Below are positions 17,322-25,335 of a stretch of DNA of 64,000 bases, in pieces. A program made the translations under genes and the position numbers. The notes below the pieces were generated by a model. The model was given only the letters and a program-made list of their open reading frames with translations, made no database searches and was not told the origin of the DNA. Within the stretch, counting starts at the first letter, position 1, and the number at the start of each line of letters is the position of its first letter. The DNA is from JABCPE02 sp963516475 (GTDB taxonomy: Bacteria; Bacteroidota; Bacteroidia; Flavobacteriales; Weeksellaceae). The DNA is taken from the NCBI GenBank assembly GCA_963516475.1, contig CAUQBR010000001.1:255865-319864 (forward strand), written 5' to 3'.

Positions 17322-18134
17322 ATGATTCCTACACAAGAACAAATTGAGCAATTAGTTGCTGACCTTAATACTGCTACACAGCGGGAGATGATTCGTATCA
17401 AACTATCTTTATCTGATAGTTTAACACTTACCGATAGTAAATTCGGTGGCATGCCTTATATCCCAAAAGAAGGCTCACTGCCTAAAAGTGCTGAAGGCAA
17501 ACCACTCTTTATGCTGGCACAAATTAACTGTGAACAACTACCCGAAAACAATATCTATCCTAAAAAAGGTCTATTGCAGTTCTGGATAGCAGATACTGAA
17601 GATTATCTATTTGGGCTAGACTTTGACAACCCTTGCAGTAATGACTTTAAGCGAGTACTCTACTACCCTACTATTGGTGAAGCTTTGTCCATTGATGATT
17701 TTATAGAGGACTATGTTTTTGATAATGATAATCTGCCTTTTGATGCTGATTTGCAGTTTGCTTTACATTTTACCAAAGAAATTGGAACTTTTTCATTGGA
17801 CGAAAATTCCGCACAAAAACTTTTTATAGAAAAGTGGAATGAAACCTTTTCAGACAAAATAGAATACCTATATCAGTTACCTGATGAAGCTGATTTTATT
17901 CGTGATTTAGATAGCACAGGGCATAAGATTGGTGGTTATCCTTACTTCACCCAAGATGATCCTCGTAAAGACAATGACCCTCATACCTTACTTCTTCTTC
18001 AAATAGATTCTGATGAAATAGAAGATGTAGAAATTATATGGGGTGATTGTGGCGTGGCTAACTTCTTTATAAACCCAGAAGATTTGGCGAAATGTCAGTT
18101 TGATGATGTAATGTATAATTGGGACTGTACTTAG
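17322..18134 (+). CDS. YwqG-like DUF1963 protein
   Basis: 270 residues, cytosolic. DUF1963/YwqG features: an early DSKFGGMPYIPKEGSLP segment, LFMLAQINCEQLP, LLQFWIADTED, then HKIGGYPYFTQDDPR, LLLLQIDSD and GDCGVANFFINPEDLA near the C-terminus. The family is widespread with no settled function and is often found beside immunity or SMI1/KNR4-like proteins. It stands alone, 37 bp after the MgtC-like gene and before a bidirectional terminator. Confidence 0.85.
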   Translation: MIPTQEQIEQLVADLNTATQREMIRIKLSLSDSLTLTDSKFGGMPYIPKEGSLPKSAEGKPLFMLAQINCEQLPENNIYPKKGLLQFWIADTEDYLFGLDFDNPCSNDFKRVLYYPTIGEALSIDDFIEDYVFDNDNLPFDADLQFALHFTKEIGTFSLDENSAQKLFIEKWNETFSDKIEYLYQLPDEADFIRDLDSTGHKIGGYPYFTQDDPRKDNDPHTLLLLQIDSDEIEDVEIIWGDCGVANFFINPEDLAKCQFDDVMYNWDCT

Positions 18135-18182
18135 TCAGTTTTCTTATACTTACAAAATATTTTACTTAAAAATATTCATAAA

Positions 18183-18216
18183 AAAGCGAACCCTAAATTT
18201 TAGAGTTCGCTTCTTT
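18183..18216. terminator. Bidirectional terminator between ywqG-like gene and pgk
   Basis: AAGCGAAC and GTTCGCTT pair, with CTAAA/TTTAG continuing the stem, and there are A residues before and T residues after, so it works for both convergent genes. Confidence 0.85.
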
Positions 18217-18229
18217 TTTATAATTACAA

Positions 18230-19420
18230 TTATTTATTAATAGCTGATACTCCTGGAAGTTCCAGCCCTTCAAGGCTTTCCAGCATCGCTCCACCACCTG
18301 TGGATACATAAGAAACCTTATCTGCGTAGCCAAACTGCTTCACGAATGCTACACTGTCCCCTCCCCCTACGAGAGAAAACGCACCCACCTTAGTAGCCTC
18401 TGCTATGCTGTCTCCCAGAGCCTTAGTTCCTTCAGCAAAATTAGACATTTCAAAAACTCCCAAAGGACCATTCCAAAGAATAGTTTTGGAATTCATAATC
18501 ACATCGTTATTTATTTTTTGTGACTCGCTTCCTACATCCAGCCCCATCCAGGCGTCAGGAATTTCATTTGCTGCCACTTCTTTTCTTTCGACATCATTGT
18601 TAAACTCTTTCGCTGCGATAACATCCACAGGAATATATACTTTAACATTCTGATTTTTAGCCTTTTCTAAAATTTCTAAAGCCAAATCCAGCTTGTCATC
18701 TTCCACCAAAGAATTTCCTACATTTCCACCCTGCGCTTTAATAAAAGTGAAAGCCATTCCACCACCGATAATCAGATTATCCACCACTGGCAGAATGTTT
18801 TCTATAATCGTGATTTTAGTAGAAACTTTAGAACCTCCAAGTATGGCTGTAATAGGCTTTTCGCCAGAATGAAGGACTTTATCTATCGCTTCTAATTCTT
18901 TCGCCATTAGCAGCCCGAAAAACTTAGTCTGAGGGAAAAACTCAGCGATAACAGCCGTAGAAGCGTGTGCTCTGTGAGCCGTACCAAAGGCATCATTCAC
19001 ATACGCATCGCCTAATTTGGCTAACTTTTCTGCAAATGCTTTGTCTCCTTTTTCTTCCTCGTTATAGAATCTAAGGTTTTCTAATAAAAGGATTTCTCCG
19101 CTTTTCAGCTCAGAAGCGAGTTTTACCGCCTCTTCACCGATGCAGTCCTCTGCGAATTTCACCGATTTACCCAAAATCTTTTCTATTTCAGGGAGAATGT
19201 GTTTTAGTGAGTATTTATCATTTTTCTCTCCTTTTGGTCGTCCTAAATGCGTCATCAAGATAACTGAACCGCCATCGGAAAGAATTTTTTCAATAGTAGG
19301 TTTCACAGCCGTGATTCTGGTATTATCCGTTACCTTTAGGTTTTCATCCTGAGGAACATTGAAATCTACTCTTACCAAGGCTTTTTTACCAGAAAAATCA
19401 AATTGTTTAATTGTTTTCAT
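18230..19420 (-). CDS. pgk: Phosphoglycerate kinase
   Basis: 396 residues; transfers phosphate from 1,3-bisphosphoglycerate to ADP in glycolysis. The N-terminal substrate signature KKALVRVDFNVPQDE, the HLGRPKGE motif, the EKPITAILGGSKVSTKI hinge region and the C-terminal nucleotide motif FSLVGGGDSVAFVKQFG with STGGGAMLESLEG are all present. Length is normal. Its promoter side faces the gene-free region proposed as oriC. Confidence 0.97.
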   Translation of the reverse strand: MKTIKQFDFSGKKALVRVDFNVPQDENLKVTDNTRITAVKPTIEKILSDGGSVILMTHLGRPKGEKNDKYSLKHILPEIEKILGKSVKFAEDCIGEEAVKLASELKSGEILLLENLRFYNEEEKGDKAFAEKLAKLGDAYVNDAFGTAHRAHASTAVIAEFFPQTKFFGLLMAKELEAIDKVLHSGEKPITAILGGSKVSTKITIIENILPVVDNLIIGGGMAFTFIKAQGGNVGNSLVEDDKLDLALEILEKAKNQNVKVYIPVDVIAAKEFNNDVERKEVAANEIPDAWMGLDVGSESQKINNDVIMNSKTILWNGPLGVFEMSNFAEGTKALGDSIAEATKVGAFSLVGGGDSVAFVKQFGYADKVSYVSTGGGAMLESLEGLELPGVSAINK

Positions 19421-19450
19421 ATGTACATATTTTTATTTGATTACTTTCTG

Positions 19451-19458
19451 CAAAGTTA
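19451..19458 (-). promoter_or_regulatory. -7 element of the pgk promoter
   Basis: Minus-strand TAACTTTG matches TAnnTTTG and gives a leader of about 25 nt. The nearest upstream TTG is 15 bp away, shorter than usual. Confidence 0.55.
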
Positions 19459-19903
19459 AATTATAAATTCGTCCAATAAAAATTTTAGCCGACAAAAAAT
19501 TCCCCAAGCACCACACTATTACAATATTCATTTTTCTATTTTATTAAAAAAGATATATGATGTATATTGTTATAGAGCTGGGTTTAGTGGATAAATTTTT
19601 TATGAAAGTTTAGCACAAATATTTTAGCTGAAATTCATAGATAATTCACATCATAAAGCATTGATTTTAAATTTATAAAAAGGGTTATCAACATTCGTGA
19701 ATAAGTCTGAAATAAAGACAATGTGACCAAGTGTAATGTGAATAAGCCTATTCAAAAACAAATGTTTTTATTTGAAAATAATTCTTGACTTGTGGGAATT
19801 TTTTTCTCATTAGAATTTTATTTCGGATTTCAAAATATTTTTTCTTGGAAGTTTTCCACACGGAATAAAGATAGTTTTTCCTCATTAGCCACAGACATTG
19901 TTA
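19459..19903. other. Candidate chromosomal replication origin (oriC) with DnaA-box cluster
   Basis: No gene is visible here. Seven 9-mers within one mismatch of the DnaA box TTATNCACA occur in 308 bp: 19586-19594 (minus), 19642-19650, 19685-19693, 19696-19704 (minus), 19737-19745 (minus, perfect TTATTCACA), 19852-19860 and 19885-19893. Random expectation on both strands is under one for this length at equal base use. An AT-only-like stretch at about 19530-19575 could be the unwinding element. Two parS-like sites lie 4-6 kb away, as expected near an origin. No dnaA gene is nearby, which is common in Bacteroidota. Confidence 0.6.
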
Positions 19904-19905
19904 AT

Positions 19906-19943
19906 AAAAAAATCAGATTCAGTTTTTGAGGCTGAACCTGATG
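19906..19943 (-). terminator. Terminator after the 19968-20675 gene
   Basis: On the minus strand ATCAGGTTCAG pairs with CTGAATCTGAT around a loop and is followed by a run of T. Confidence 0.75.
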
Positions 19944-19967
19944 AAAAGTACCTATTTAGCTTGGTTT

Positions 19968-20675
19968 TTATTTCGTAGTAATTGTTATAAAAGAATCATC
20001 GTTTTTGAATTTAAATCCTTTTTTCCTTACATCATCTACATTAAACTTTATTTCTACCGTGTTGTTATTTACTTTTCTTACCAAATCATGCTTTCCTTCT
20101 ATTTTCTTTATTTCCGAATTGAAATGGAAAGTTACCCGATAGTCTTTAGTAAATATCATCCAATCTAAATCAGATTCTTGATCTTTATTTTTTTTGATGA
20201 GCATATCATTTAATACAGAAGTGTTTATTTTAAGGTTTTTTCCGTCCCATTCATTTCTGGAGAACAAATCAAGAATTGGTAAGGATTTTTCCTCTTTTTT
20301 ATTGAACATAATGGACAATTCTTTATTAGTCAGTTTATCAGTTTTAAAGGAAATATCTGTAAGATCATCCTTATCATAGCTGCCTTTTACATATATTTTT
20401 TTCATTACTGCTATGGTGTCTGGAGCGGTGATTCTTTCTTTTTTATCCTTTTTTAGGTTCATCTCATACAAGCTGGTCCATTCTTTTGGGAGGTCATCTT
20501 TATCTTTCTTACCCTTCTTATTTTCATCTTTAAAGATTTTCGCTGCTTCTTTCCCATCGATGTCCATCACTATACTCTGTGTTTTGTCTTCGTGCAGGGT
20601 AATATCAGCATTCACATTACACGAAAACAAGGTCATCACTAGACCTATCATCCAAAAATAAATCTTATTTTTCAT
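19968..20675 (-). CDS. Hypothetical lipoprotein
   Basis: 235 residues. The N-terminus is a lipoprotein signal (hydrophobic IYFWMIGLVMTLF with lipobox LFSC, Cys near residue 19). The mature part is Lys/Asp-rich, with a stretch of charged repeats (KKGKKDKDD) near residue 55 and a beta-rich C-terminal half (VTFHFNSEIKKIEG, TVEIKFNVDDVRKKGFKF). I do not recognise the family. It is probably a periplasm- or outer-membrane-anchored protein. It has its own terminator and lies beside the proposed origin and sod. Confidence 0.75.
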   Translation of the reverse strand: MKNKIYFWMIGLVMTLFSCNVNADITLHEDKTQSIVMDIDGKEAAKIFKDENKKGKKDKDDLPKEWTSLYEMNLKKDKKERITAPDTIAVMKKIYVKGSYDKDDLTDISFKTDKLTNKELSIMFNKKEEKSLPILDLFSRNEWDGKNLKINTSVLNDMLIKKNKDQESDLDWMIFTKDYRVTFHFNSEIKKIEGKHDLVRKVNNNTVEIKFNVDDVRKKGFKFKNDDSFITITTK

Positions 20676-20703
20676 TGCAATAAATTTTTGTTTAAATTTA
20701 ATA

Positions 20704-20746
20704 AAAAAAATTGGAACAAATTCATATAAAATTCATCCCAATTTTT
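20704..20746 (-). terminator. Terminator after sod
   Basis: On the minus strand AAAATTGG and CCAATTTT pair around a loop of about 24 bases, followed by T residues. Confidence 0.6.
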
Positions 20747-20752
20747 ACTTTT

Positions 20753-21346
20753 TTATTTGTTGTAAAGTTCCTCTACTTTGTCCCAGTTAATAACTTCAAA
20801 AAATGCACTGATGTAGTCTGGTCTTCTGTTTTGGTAATTTAGATAATATGCATGTTCCCAGACATCTATCCCTAGAATAGGCGTTCCAGAGCAGCCAGCA
20901 TTCGGCATCAGCGGGTTGTCCTGATTCGGAGTGGAGCAGATTTCTACTTCGCCGTTTTCTTTCTTACACAGCCAAGCCCATCCAGAACCGAATCTTGTCT
21001 TAGCAGCCTCTGAAAAATCAGTTTTGAATTTCTCGAAACCTCCATAGTTTTCTATTGCTTTTTTCACATTTCCCATAGGTTCTTTTGCGCCGTTGGGAGT
21101 TAGAATTTCCCAGAAAAGAGAGTGGTTATAGTGTCCTCCTCCATTGTTTCTCAGCGCGGGTGCATCTGCCACCTTGCAGATTTCTTCTATGCTTTTCCCT
21201 TCTAGGTTGGTTCCCTCTATGGCTTTATTAAGATTATCTATATACGCCTGATGATGCTTGGTATGGTGGATTTCCATAGTTTTGGCATCTATTATAGGTT
21301 CTAGTGCATTGTATGCATAATCTAGTTTAGGTAAGTTAAATGACAT
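20753..21346 (-). CDS. Superoxide dismutase, Mn/Fe family (Mn-like)
   Basis: 197 residues; converts superoxide to oxygen and hydrogen peroxide in the cytosol (no signal peptide). Metal ligands are visible as His in KHHQAYIDNLN, His in GHYNHSLFW, Asp in GIDVWEHAYYL and His in the same motif. The Gly-rich GGGHYNHSLFW and the Gln of NQDNPLMP are the pattern of Mn-type enzymes, whereas Fe-types carry Gln in the earlier position; cambialistic activity cannot be excluded. It is monocistronic with its own promoter and terminator. Confidence 0.95.
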   Translation of the reverse strand: MSFNLPKLDYAYNALEPIIDAKTMEIHHTKHHQAYIDNLNKAIEGTNLEGKSIEEICKVADAPALRNNGGGHYNHSLFWEILTPNGAKEPMGNVKKAIENYGGFEKFKTDFSEAAKTRFGSGWAWLCKKENGEVEICSTPNQDNPLMPNAGCSGTPILGIDVWEHAYYLNYQNRRPDYISAFFEVINWDKVEELYNK

Positions 21347-21369
21347 AATATTCTATTTAAAAATTCCGC

Positions 21370-21402
21370 CAAAAGTAAATAAAAATCAAATATTATAATC
21401 AA
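21370..21402 (-). promoter_or_regulatory. sod promoter
   Basis: Minus-strand TACTTTTG (-7, 21370-21377) with TTG at 21400-21402, 22 bp upstream; spacing fits Bacteroidota promoters. Leader of about 20 nt. Confidence 0.6.
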
Positions 21403-21442
21403 TTTTCCCAAGAGATTTTATCAATGATTGAAATATATGCAT

Positions 21443-21450
21443 TAACTTTG
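21443..21450 (+). promoter_or_regulatory. -7 element for the tannase-like gene
   Basis: TAACTTTG matches TAnnTTTG, giving a leader of about 50 nt. No well-spaced -33 element is seen. Confidence 0.5.
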
Positions 21451-21503
21451 AGATAAATTTTAAGTAGAATTTTTTAATTTTATTTGTATAAACAATTAGT
21501 CAA

Positions 21504-23012
21504 ATGAAAAAAACAGCAATAGGAATTATGGCAGTGGCGGCTTCTATGATGCACGCCCAGTCCAAAGAGTATTCTCTGAATTTTGATTCAGAAAAATACA
21601 CCATAAAAACGGCTCAGGTCGCAGGAAAAGAAATTTCTTTCAGAGCTTACGAAGATGTAGTCTATGTCAGCCATCCTGTGGATGTACGATATCAGAGTAT
21701 GAACATTTATATCCCTGTGGAATACTATGAAGGGAAAAACATCAGAAAGTATAATGCTGATACAGCGCCTATTTTCCTCCCAAATGATGTAGGTAGATAT
21801 ATGTCCTCACAAGCAGGAGAGCCAATAAAAGACCAAAGAACAGGCAAGGACAATGCTATCCTTGTCGCCCTGTCCAAAGGCTATGTAGTGGCATCTCCAG
21901 GAGCAAGAGGGCGTAAACTTACTAATGATAAAGCACAATACATTGGCAAAGCTCCTGCTGCGATAGTAGATTTAAAGGCGGCGGTGAGGTATCTTAGATT
22001 TAATGATAAAATAATGCCGGGTAATGCCGAAAAAATCATTTCTAACGGAACAAGCGCAGGCGGAGCCCTTTCTGTGCTTTTGGGAGCGAGTGGAAATCAG
22101 AAAATTTATCATTCTTACTTGAATGAATTAGGCGCTGCTGCTGTGAGAGATGATATTTTTGCGGTCTCTGCCTATTGCCCAATTACCAATCTTGACAATG
22201 CTGATGCAGCCTACGAATGGCAGTATGGACATGTGAAGGATTATAAGGTAATAAATCTTGTCCATCCTGGTTATATTGAGATATTCACAGAAACCTTGAC
22301 TGAGGAACAAATCGCTGTTCAGCCCAAATTAGCTTCCATGTTTCCCAAATATGTCAATTCCCTAAAACTAAAAGATGAAAACGGAAAAACATTGACGCTT
22401 AATGATAAAGGAGAAGGAACATTCAAAGAATATATAAAAAAATATGTGATAAATTCAGCTAATAAAGCCATCTCGGAAGGAAATGATTTGAGTAAATATT
22501 CTTGGCTTGAGTTTAAAAATAAAAAAGTAGTAGGGCTGGATTTTAAAACTTATTCCAAAGAATATCTTCGTAGAAGTAAATCCGCTCCTGCGTTTGATGC
22601 CTTGGATTTATCCGCTGGAGAGAATAATTTGTTTGGAGATTTAACGGTTGATAATAAACATTTTACAAAATTTTCTTTTGATAATAATACAGCCAAGTTT
22701 TTCATAACAGAATATCCTGTCGAAGGTGGAGCCAGAACATATGAATATACAAAAGCCCAAATGGCGGATGCGGATATCGTAAAAATGATGAATCCGATGA
22801 ATTTCATTAAAAACACCTCCACTCAAAACTGGAGAATAAGACACGGCGCCAAAGATGCGGATACTTCCCTTGCGATTTCTACAATTCTAGCGACTACTCT
22901 TAGAAATCATAAAAAAGCTGTAGATTTTGCTATGCCTTGGGACATAGTACACAGAGGCGACTATGATTTGGAAGAACTTTTCGAATGGATAGATAAAATC
23001 TCAACAAAATAA
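21504..23012 (+). CDS. Secreted alpha/beta hydrolase, subtype B tannase-like
   Basis: 502 residues with a signal peptide (KTAIGIMAVAASMMHA). The mature protein has an alpha/beta hydrolase core: the nucleophile elbow is SNGTSAGGALS near residue 183, preceded by the KAAVRYLRFND segment and by GYVVASPGARGR, which resembles the oxyanion side of bacterial tannases. A large insert spans about residues 245-420 as in subtype B tannases. The C-terminal MPWDIVHRGDYDLEELFEWID could supply the catalytic His and Asp. Natural substrates may be ester-linked aromatic acids, but this is inference. Monocistronic. Confidence 0.7.
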   Translation: MKKTAIGIMAVAASMMHAQSKEYSLNFDSEKYTIKTAQVAGKEISFRAYEDVVYVSHPVDVRYQSMNIYIPVEYYEGKNIRKYNADTAPIFLPNDVGRYMSSQAGEPIKDQRTGKDNAILVALSKGYVVASPGARGRKLTNDKAQYIGKAPAAIVDLKAAVRYLRFNDKIMPGNAEKIISNGTSAGGALSVLLGASGNQKIYHSYLNELGAAAVRDDIFAVSAYCPITNLDNADAAYEWQYGHVKDYKVINLVHPGYIEIFTETLTEEQIAVQPKLASMFPKYVNSLKLKDENGKTLTLNDKGEGTFKEYIKKYVINSANKAISEGNDLSKYSWLEFKNKKVVGLDFKTYSKEYLRRSKSAPAFDALDLSAGENNLFGDLTVDNKHFTKFSFDNNTAKFFITEYPVEGGARTYEYTKAQMADADIVKMMNPMNFIKNTSTQNWRIRHGAKDADTSLAISTILATTLRNHKKAVDFAMPWDIVHRGDYDLEELFEWIDKISTK

Positions 23013-23024
23013 AACTCCTAAAAA

Positions 23025-23054
23025 CGAAAAACCTCGGAATTTTCGAGGTTTTTT
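23025..23054. terminator. Bidirectional terminator between tannase-like gene and rho
   Basis: AAAAACCTCG and CGAGGTTTTT pair around a 7-base loop, with A and T runs on either side serving both convergent genes. Confidence 0.85.
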
Positions 23055-24706
23055 TATTTGTTCATAGACATTAGGAATTCTTCGTTGTTTAGAGTTGCTT
23101 TCATTTGTTTTTCTACAAATTCCATAGCTTCTACGGGATTCATATCAGAAAGATATTTTCTCAGAATCCACATTCTCTGCTGAGTGGTTTCATCATGCAG
23201 CAGGTCGTCTCTTCTCGTGCTGGAAGCCACCAAATCCACTGCAGGGAAAACCCTTTTATTAGCGATTTTTCTATCCAGCTGGAGTTCCATATTTCCTGTT
23301 CCTTTGAATTCTTCAAAAATCACCTCATCCATTTTAGAACCTGTATCTATCAGAGCTGTAGCGATGATGGTCAAAGAACCGCCACCTTCTATTTTCCTAG
23401 CCGCTCCGAAAAATCTTTTTGGTTTGTGAAGCGCATTGGCATCCACTCCACCAGAGAGGATTTTCCCAGAGGCAGGAGTTACCGTATTATAGGCTCTTGC
23501 CAGACGAGTGATAGAATCTAGTAAAATCACCACATCATGTCCACATTCTACCATTCTTTGGGCTTTTGACAGAACTAGATTGGCTACTTTTACATGTTTT
23601 TCTGCCGCTTCATCAAAGGTAGAAGCGATTACTTCTGCATTCACACTTCGCTGCATATCAGTTACTTCCTCTGGTCTTTCGTCTATCAGAAGAATCATCA
23701 TATAGGCTTCTGGATGATTTGCCGAGATGGAATTAGCGATGTCTTTCAGGAGCATAGTTTTCCCTGTTTTAGGCTGAGCTACTATCATTGCTCTTTGTCC
23801 TTTTCCTATTGGAGCGAATAGATCTACTATTCTGGTAGAAAGGGTGGAATTTTTTCCAGTTAAATTAAATTTCTCTTGTGGAAATAGTGGAGTAAGATAT
23901 TCAAAAGCTACTCTGTCTTTGATGAAATGCAGGTCTCTGCCATTTACTTCCAATGCTTTTTGGAGCGAAAAATATTTTTCTCCTTCTTTTGGAAGGCGGA
24001 CGATACCTTTCACGGTATCACCAGTTTTTAAACCATAATTTCTGATTTGGTTGGTAGAGACAAATACATCGTCTGGAGAAGAAATATAATTGAAATCCGA
24101 AGAACGGAGGAATCCATAGTTATCAGGAAGAATCTCTAAAACACCCTCTACGATTACAATATTGTCAAAATTAAATTCCTTTTTAGGAGGGTTTTGTTCT
24201 TCGTTTTCAGGTTCTTTGTTTTCTGGTTGTTTTGAGTTTTCTTTTTGTTTGTTTTTCTTTTTTAGAGGTTTTTCACCTTCATTGGTTTTCTCTTCCGAAA
24301 TATTTTCCTCTACTGCCGAAGCTGAAATATTAGCTTCTTTTTCTTTTGTATTTTTAGGAGATTTTTTGGCTTTTGGAGTAGTTTTTTTCTCCTCTTTTGC
24401 AGGTTTTTCGGTTTTTACTTCTGTTTCTTCTTTTTTGTCTGAAATATTTTCTTCTGCAGGTTTTTCTACTCTTTTTCTTTTAGTAGTTTTTTTCTCTGGA
24501 GTTTGGTTTTCAGTGGTGTTCTCAGGTTTTTCTTCGGTTGCATTATAGTATTCTTTTGCTACTTTGGGATTTGCAGCTTGAAAGTCAAGAATAGCGAAAA
24601 CCTTATCATTTTCAGTGCTGTTTCTTGCTACTTTAATGCCTAAATCTTTACAAATTTTAGTCAATTCTGTTGTAGATTTTGACTGTAGGCTTTCAATGTT
24701 AAACAT
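23054..24706 (-). CDS. rho: Transcription termination factor Rho
   Basis: 550 residues; hexameric RNA-dependent ATPase that ends transcription. The N-terminal Rho domain (SKSTTELTKICKDLGI) is followed by a low-complexity Lys/Glu/Thr/Pro/Asn insertion at about 55-180, longer than in E. coli Rho and typical of Bacteroidota. The RNA-binding cold-shock domain includes GVLEILPDNYGFLRS. The motor has Walker A (AQPKTGKT), Walker B (VVILLDSITRLARAYN) and the Q/R-loop region GGVDANALHKPKRFFGAARKIEGGGSLT. The leader is about 97 nt, long for this genome and compatible with Rho autoregulation. Confidence 0.97.
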   Translation of the reverse strand: MFNIESLQSKSTTELTKICKDLGIKVARNSTENDKVFAILDFQAANPKVAKEYYNATEEKPENTTENQTPEKKTTKRKRVEKPAEENISDKKEETEVKTEKPAKEEKKTTPKAKKSPKNTKEKEANISASAVEENISEEKTNEGEKPLKKKNKQKENSKQPENKEPENEEQNPPKKEFNFDNIVIVEGVLEILPDNYGFLRSSDFNYISSPDDVFVSTNQIRNYGLKTGDTVKGIVRLPKEGEKYFSLQKALEVNGRDLHFIKDRVAFEYLTPLFPQEKFNLTGKNSTLSTRIVDLFAPIGKGQRAMIVAQPKTGKTMLLKDIANSISANHPEAYMMILLIDERPEEVTDMQRSVNAEVIASTFDEAAEKHVKVANLVLSKAQRMVECGHDVVILLDSITRLARAYNTVTPASGKILSGGVDANALHKPKRFFGAARKIEGGGSLTIIATALIDTGSKMDEVIFEEFKGTGNMELQLDRKIANKRVFPAVDLVASSTRRDDLLHDETTQQRMWILRKYLSDMNPVEAMEFVEKQMKATLNNEEFLMSMNK

Positions 24707-24807
24707 ATAAATTTTTAGTAAATGTAATTAAAATCAATGTAAAATTAAGATGTAAATTAGGAACAAATGATAGAAATCCACTGCTCCTTTAATCGAAAAA
24801 TATGCTG

Positions 24808-24836
24808 CAAATCTACACTATTTTTGATAAATACAA
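24808..24836 (-). promoter_or_regulatory. rho promoter
   Basis: Minus-strand TAGATTTG (24808-24815) with TTTG starting at 24837 and TTG at 24834-24836, 18 bp apart. It overlaps the divergent promoter of the DUF4293 gene. Confidence 0.6.
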
Positions 24837-24854
24837 AAAAATATTTTATTTTTG
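24823..24854 (+). promoter_or_regulatory. Promoter of the DUF4293 gene (leaderless)
   Basis: TTTG at 24823-24826, 20 bp, then TATTTTTG at 24847-24854: an ideal Bacteroidota promoter. Its end is four bases before the ATG at 24859, so the mRNA would begin at the start codon. Confidence 0.75.
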
Positions 24855-24858
24855 CACC

Positions 24859-25236
24859 ATGTTACAAAGAATACAGACTATATTTATCCTTGTTTCGGTG
24901 CTTGCAACTGGAGGACTTTTTTTGACATCAAAAGATGTTGAAATTCCAGGATTTTTGGGAGGAGTAGGATTTTTGGGTGTGGTGGAATTTATCTGTATTT
25001 TCATGTACAAAAATAGAGGAAGACAAATACTGCTGAATAATATCAGCATTGTTATAAACGCTTTGTTGATAGGGTTATTGGTTTATTGGTTACTAAATTT
25101 ACCTGGAGGAATGGATTTTCCTGAGAAAGGTATTGAGCCAGTATTTCCGCTGATTTCTATTGTGTTTTTATTTATGGCAAATAAAAATATCCGTAGAGAT
25201 GAGAGGCTTGTAAAATCTGTAGACAGACTCCGATAG
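24859..25236 (+). CDS. DUF4293 family membrane protein
   Basis: 125 residues with four predicted membrane helices: IQTIFILVSVLATGGLFL, FLGGVGFLGVVEFICIFMY, ISIVINALLIGLLVYWLL and PLISIVFLFMANKNI. The N-terminal MLQRIQT and C-terminal NKNIRRDERLVKSVDRLR are the family hallmarks. DUF4293 is a Bacteroidota family that usually lies beside rho, as here; its function is unknown. ATG 24859 is chosen because the promoter lies inside any longer reading (an ATG at 24802 would start upstream of the promoter). Confidence 0.88.
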   Translation: MLQRIQTIFILVSVLATGGLFLTSKDVEIPGFLGGVGFLGVVEFICIFMYKNRGRQILLNNISIVINALLIGLLVYWLLNLPGGMDFPEKGIEPVFPLISIVFLFMANKNIRRDERLVKSVDRLR

Positions 25237-25259
25237 CTATGCAACGATTTATTTTGAGT

Positions 25260-25289
25260 GAAAAACCAGTCTTTTGGGCTGGTTTTTTT
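25260..25289 (+). terminator. Terminator after DUF4293 gene
   Basis: AAAAACCAG and CTGGTTTTTTT pair around a short loop. Confidence 0.8.
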
Positions 25290-25335
25290 GTATAAGAAAA
25301 AAAATTGTAATTTGGTCAGTTGAAATTTATGTTTA

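Noticed and set aside
24162..24548. 128-residue plus-strand open frame rich in Phe and Ser
   Set aside because: It is the antisense of Rho's Lys/Glu-rich low-complexity insertion; composition is a mirror effect.
24802..24858. Earlier ATG for the DUF4293 gene
   Set aside because: The well-formed promoter lies downstream of it, and family members start at the later ATG.
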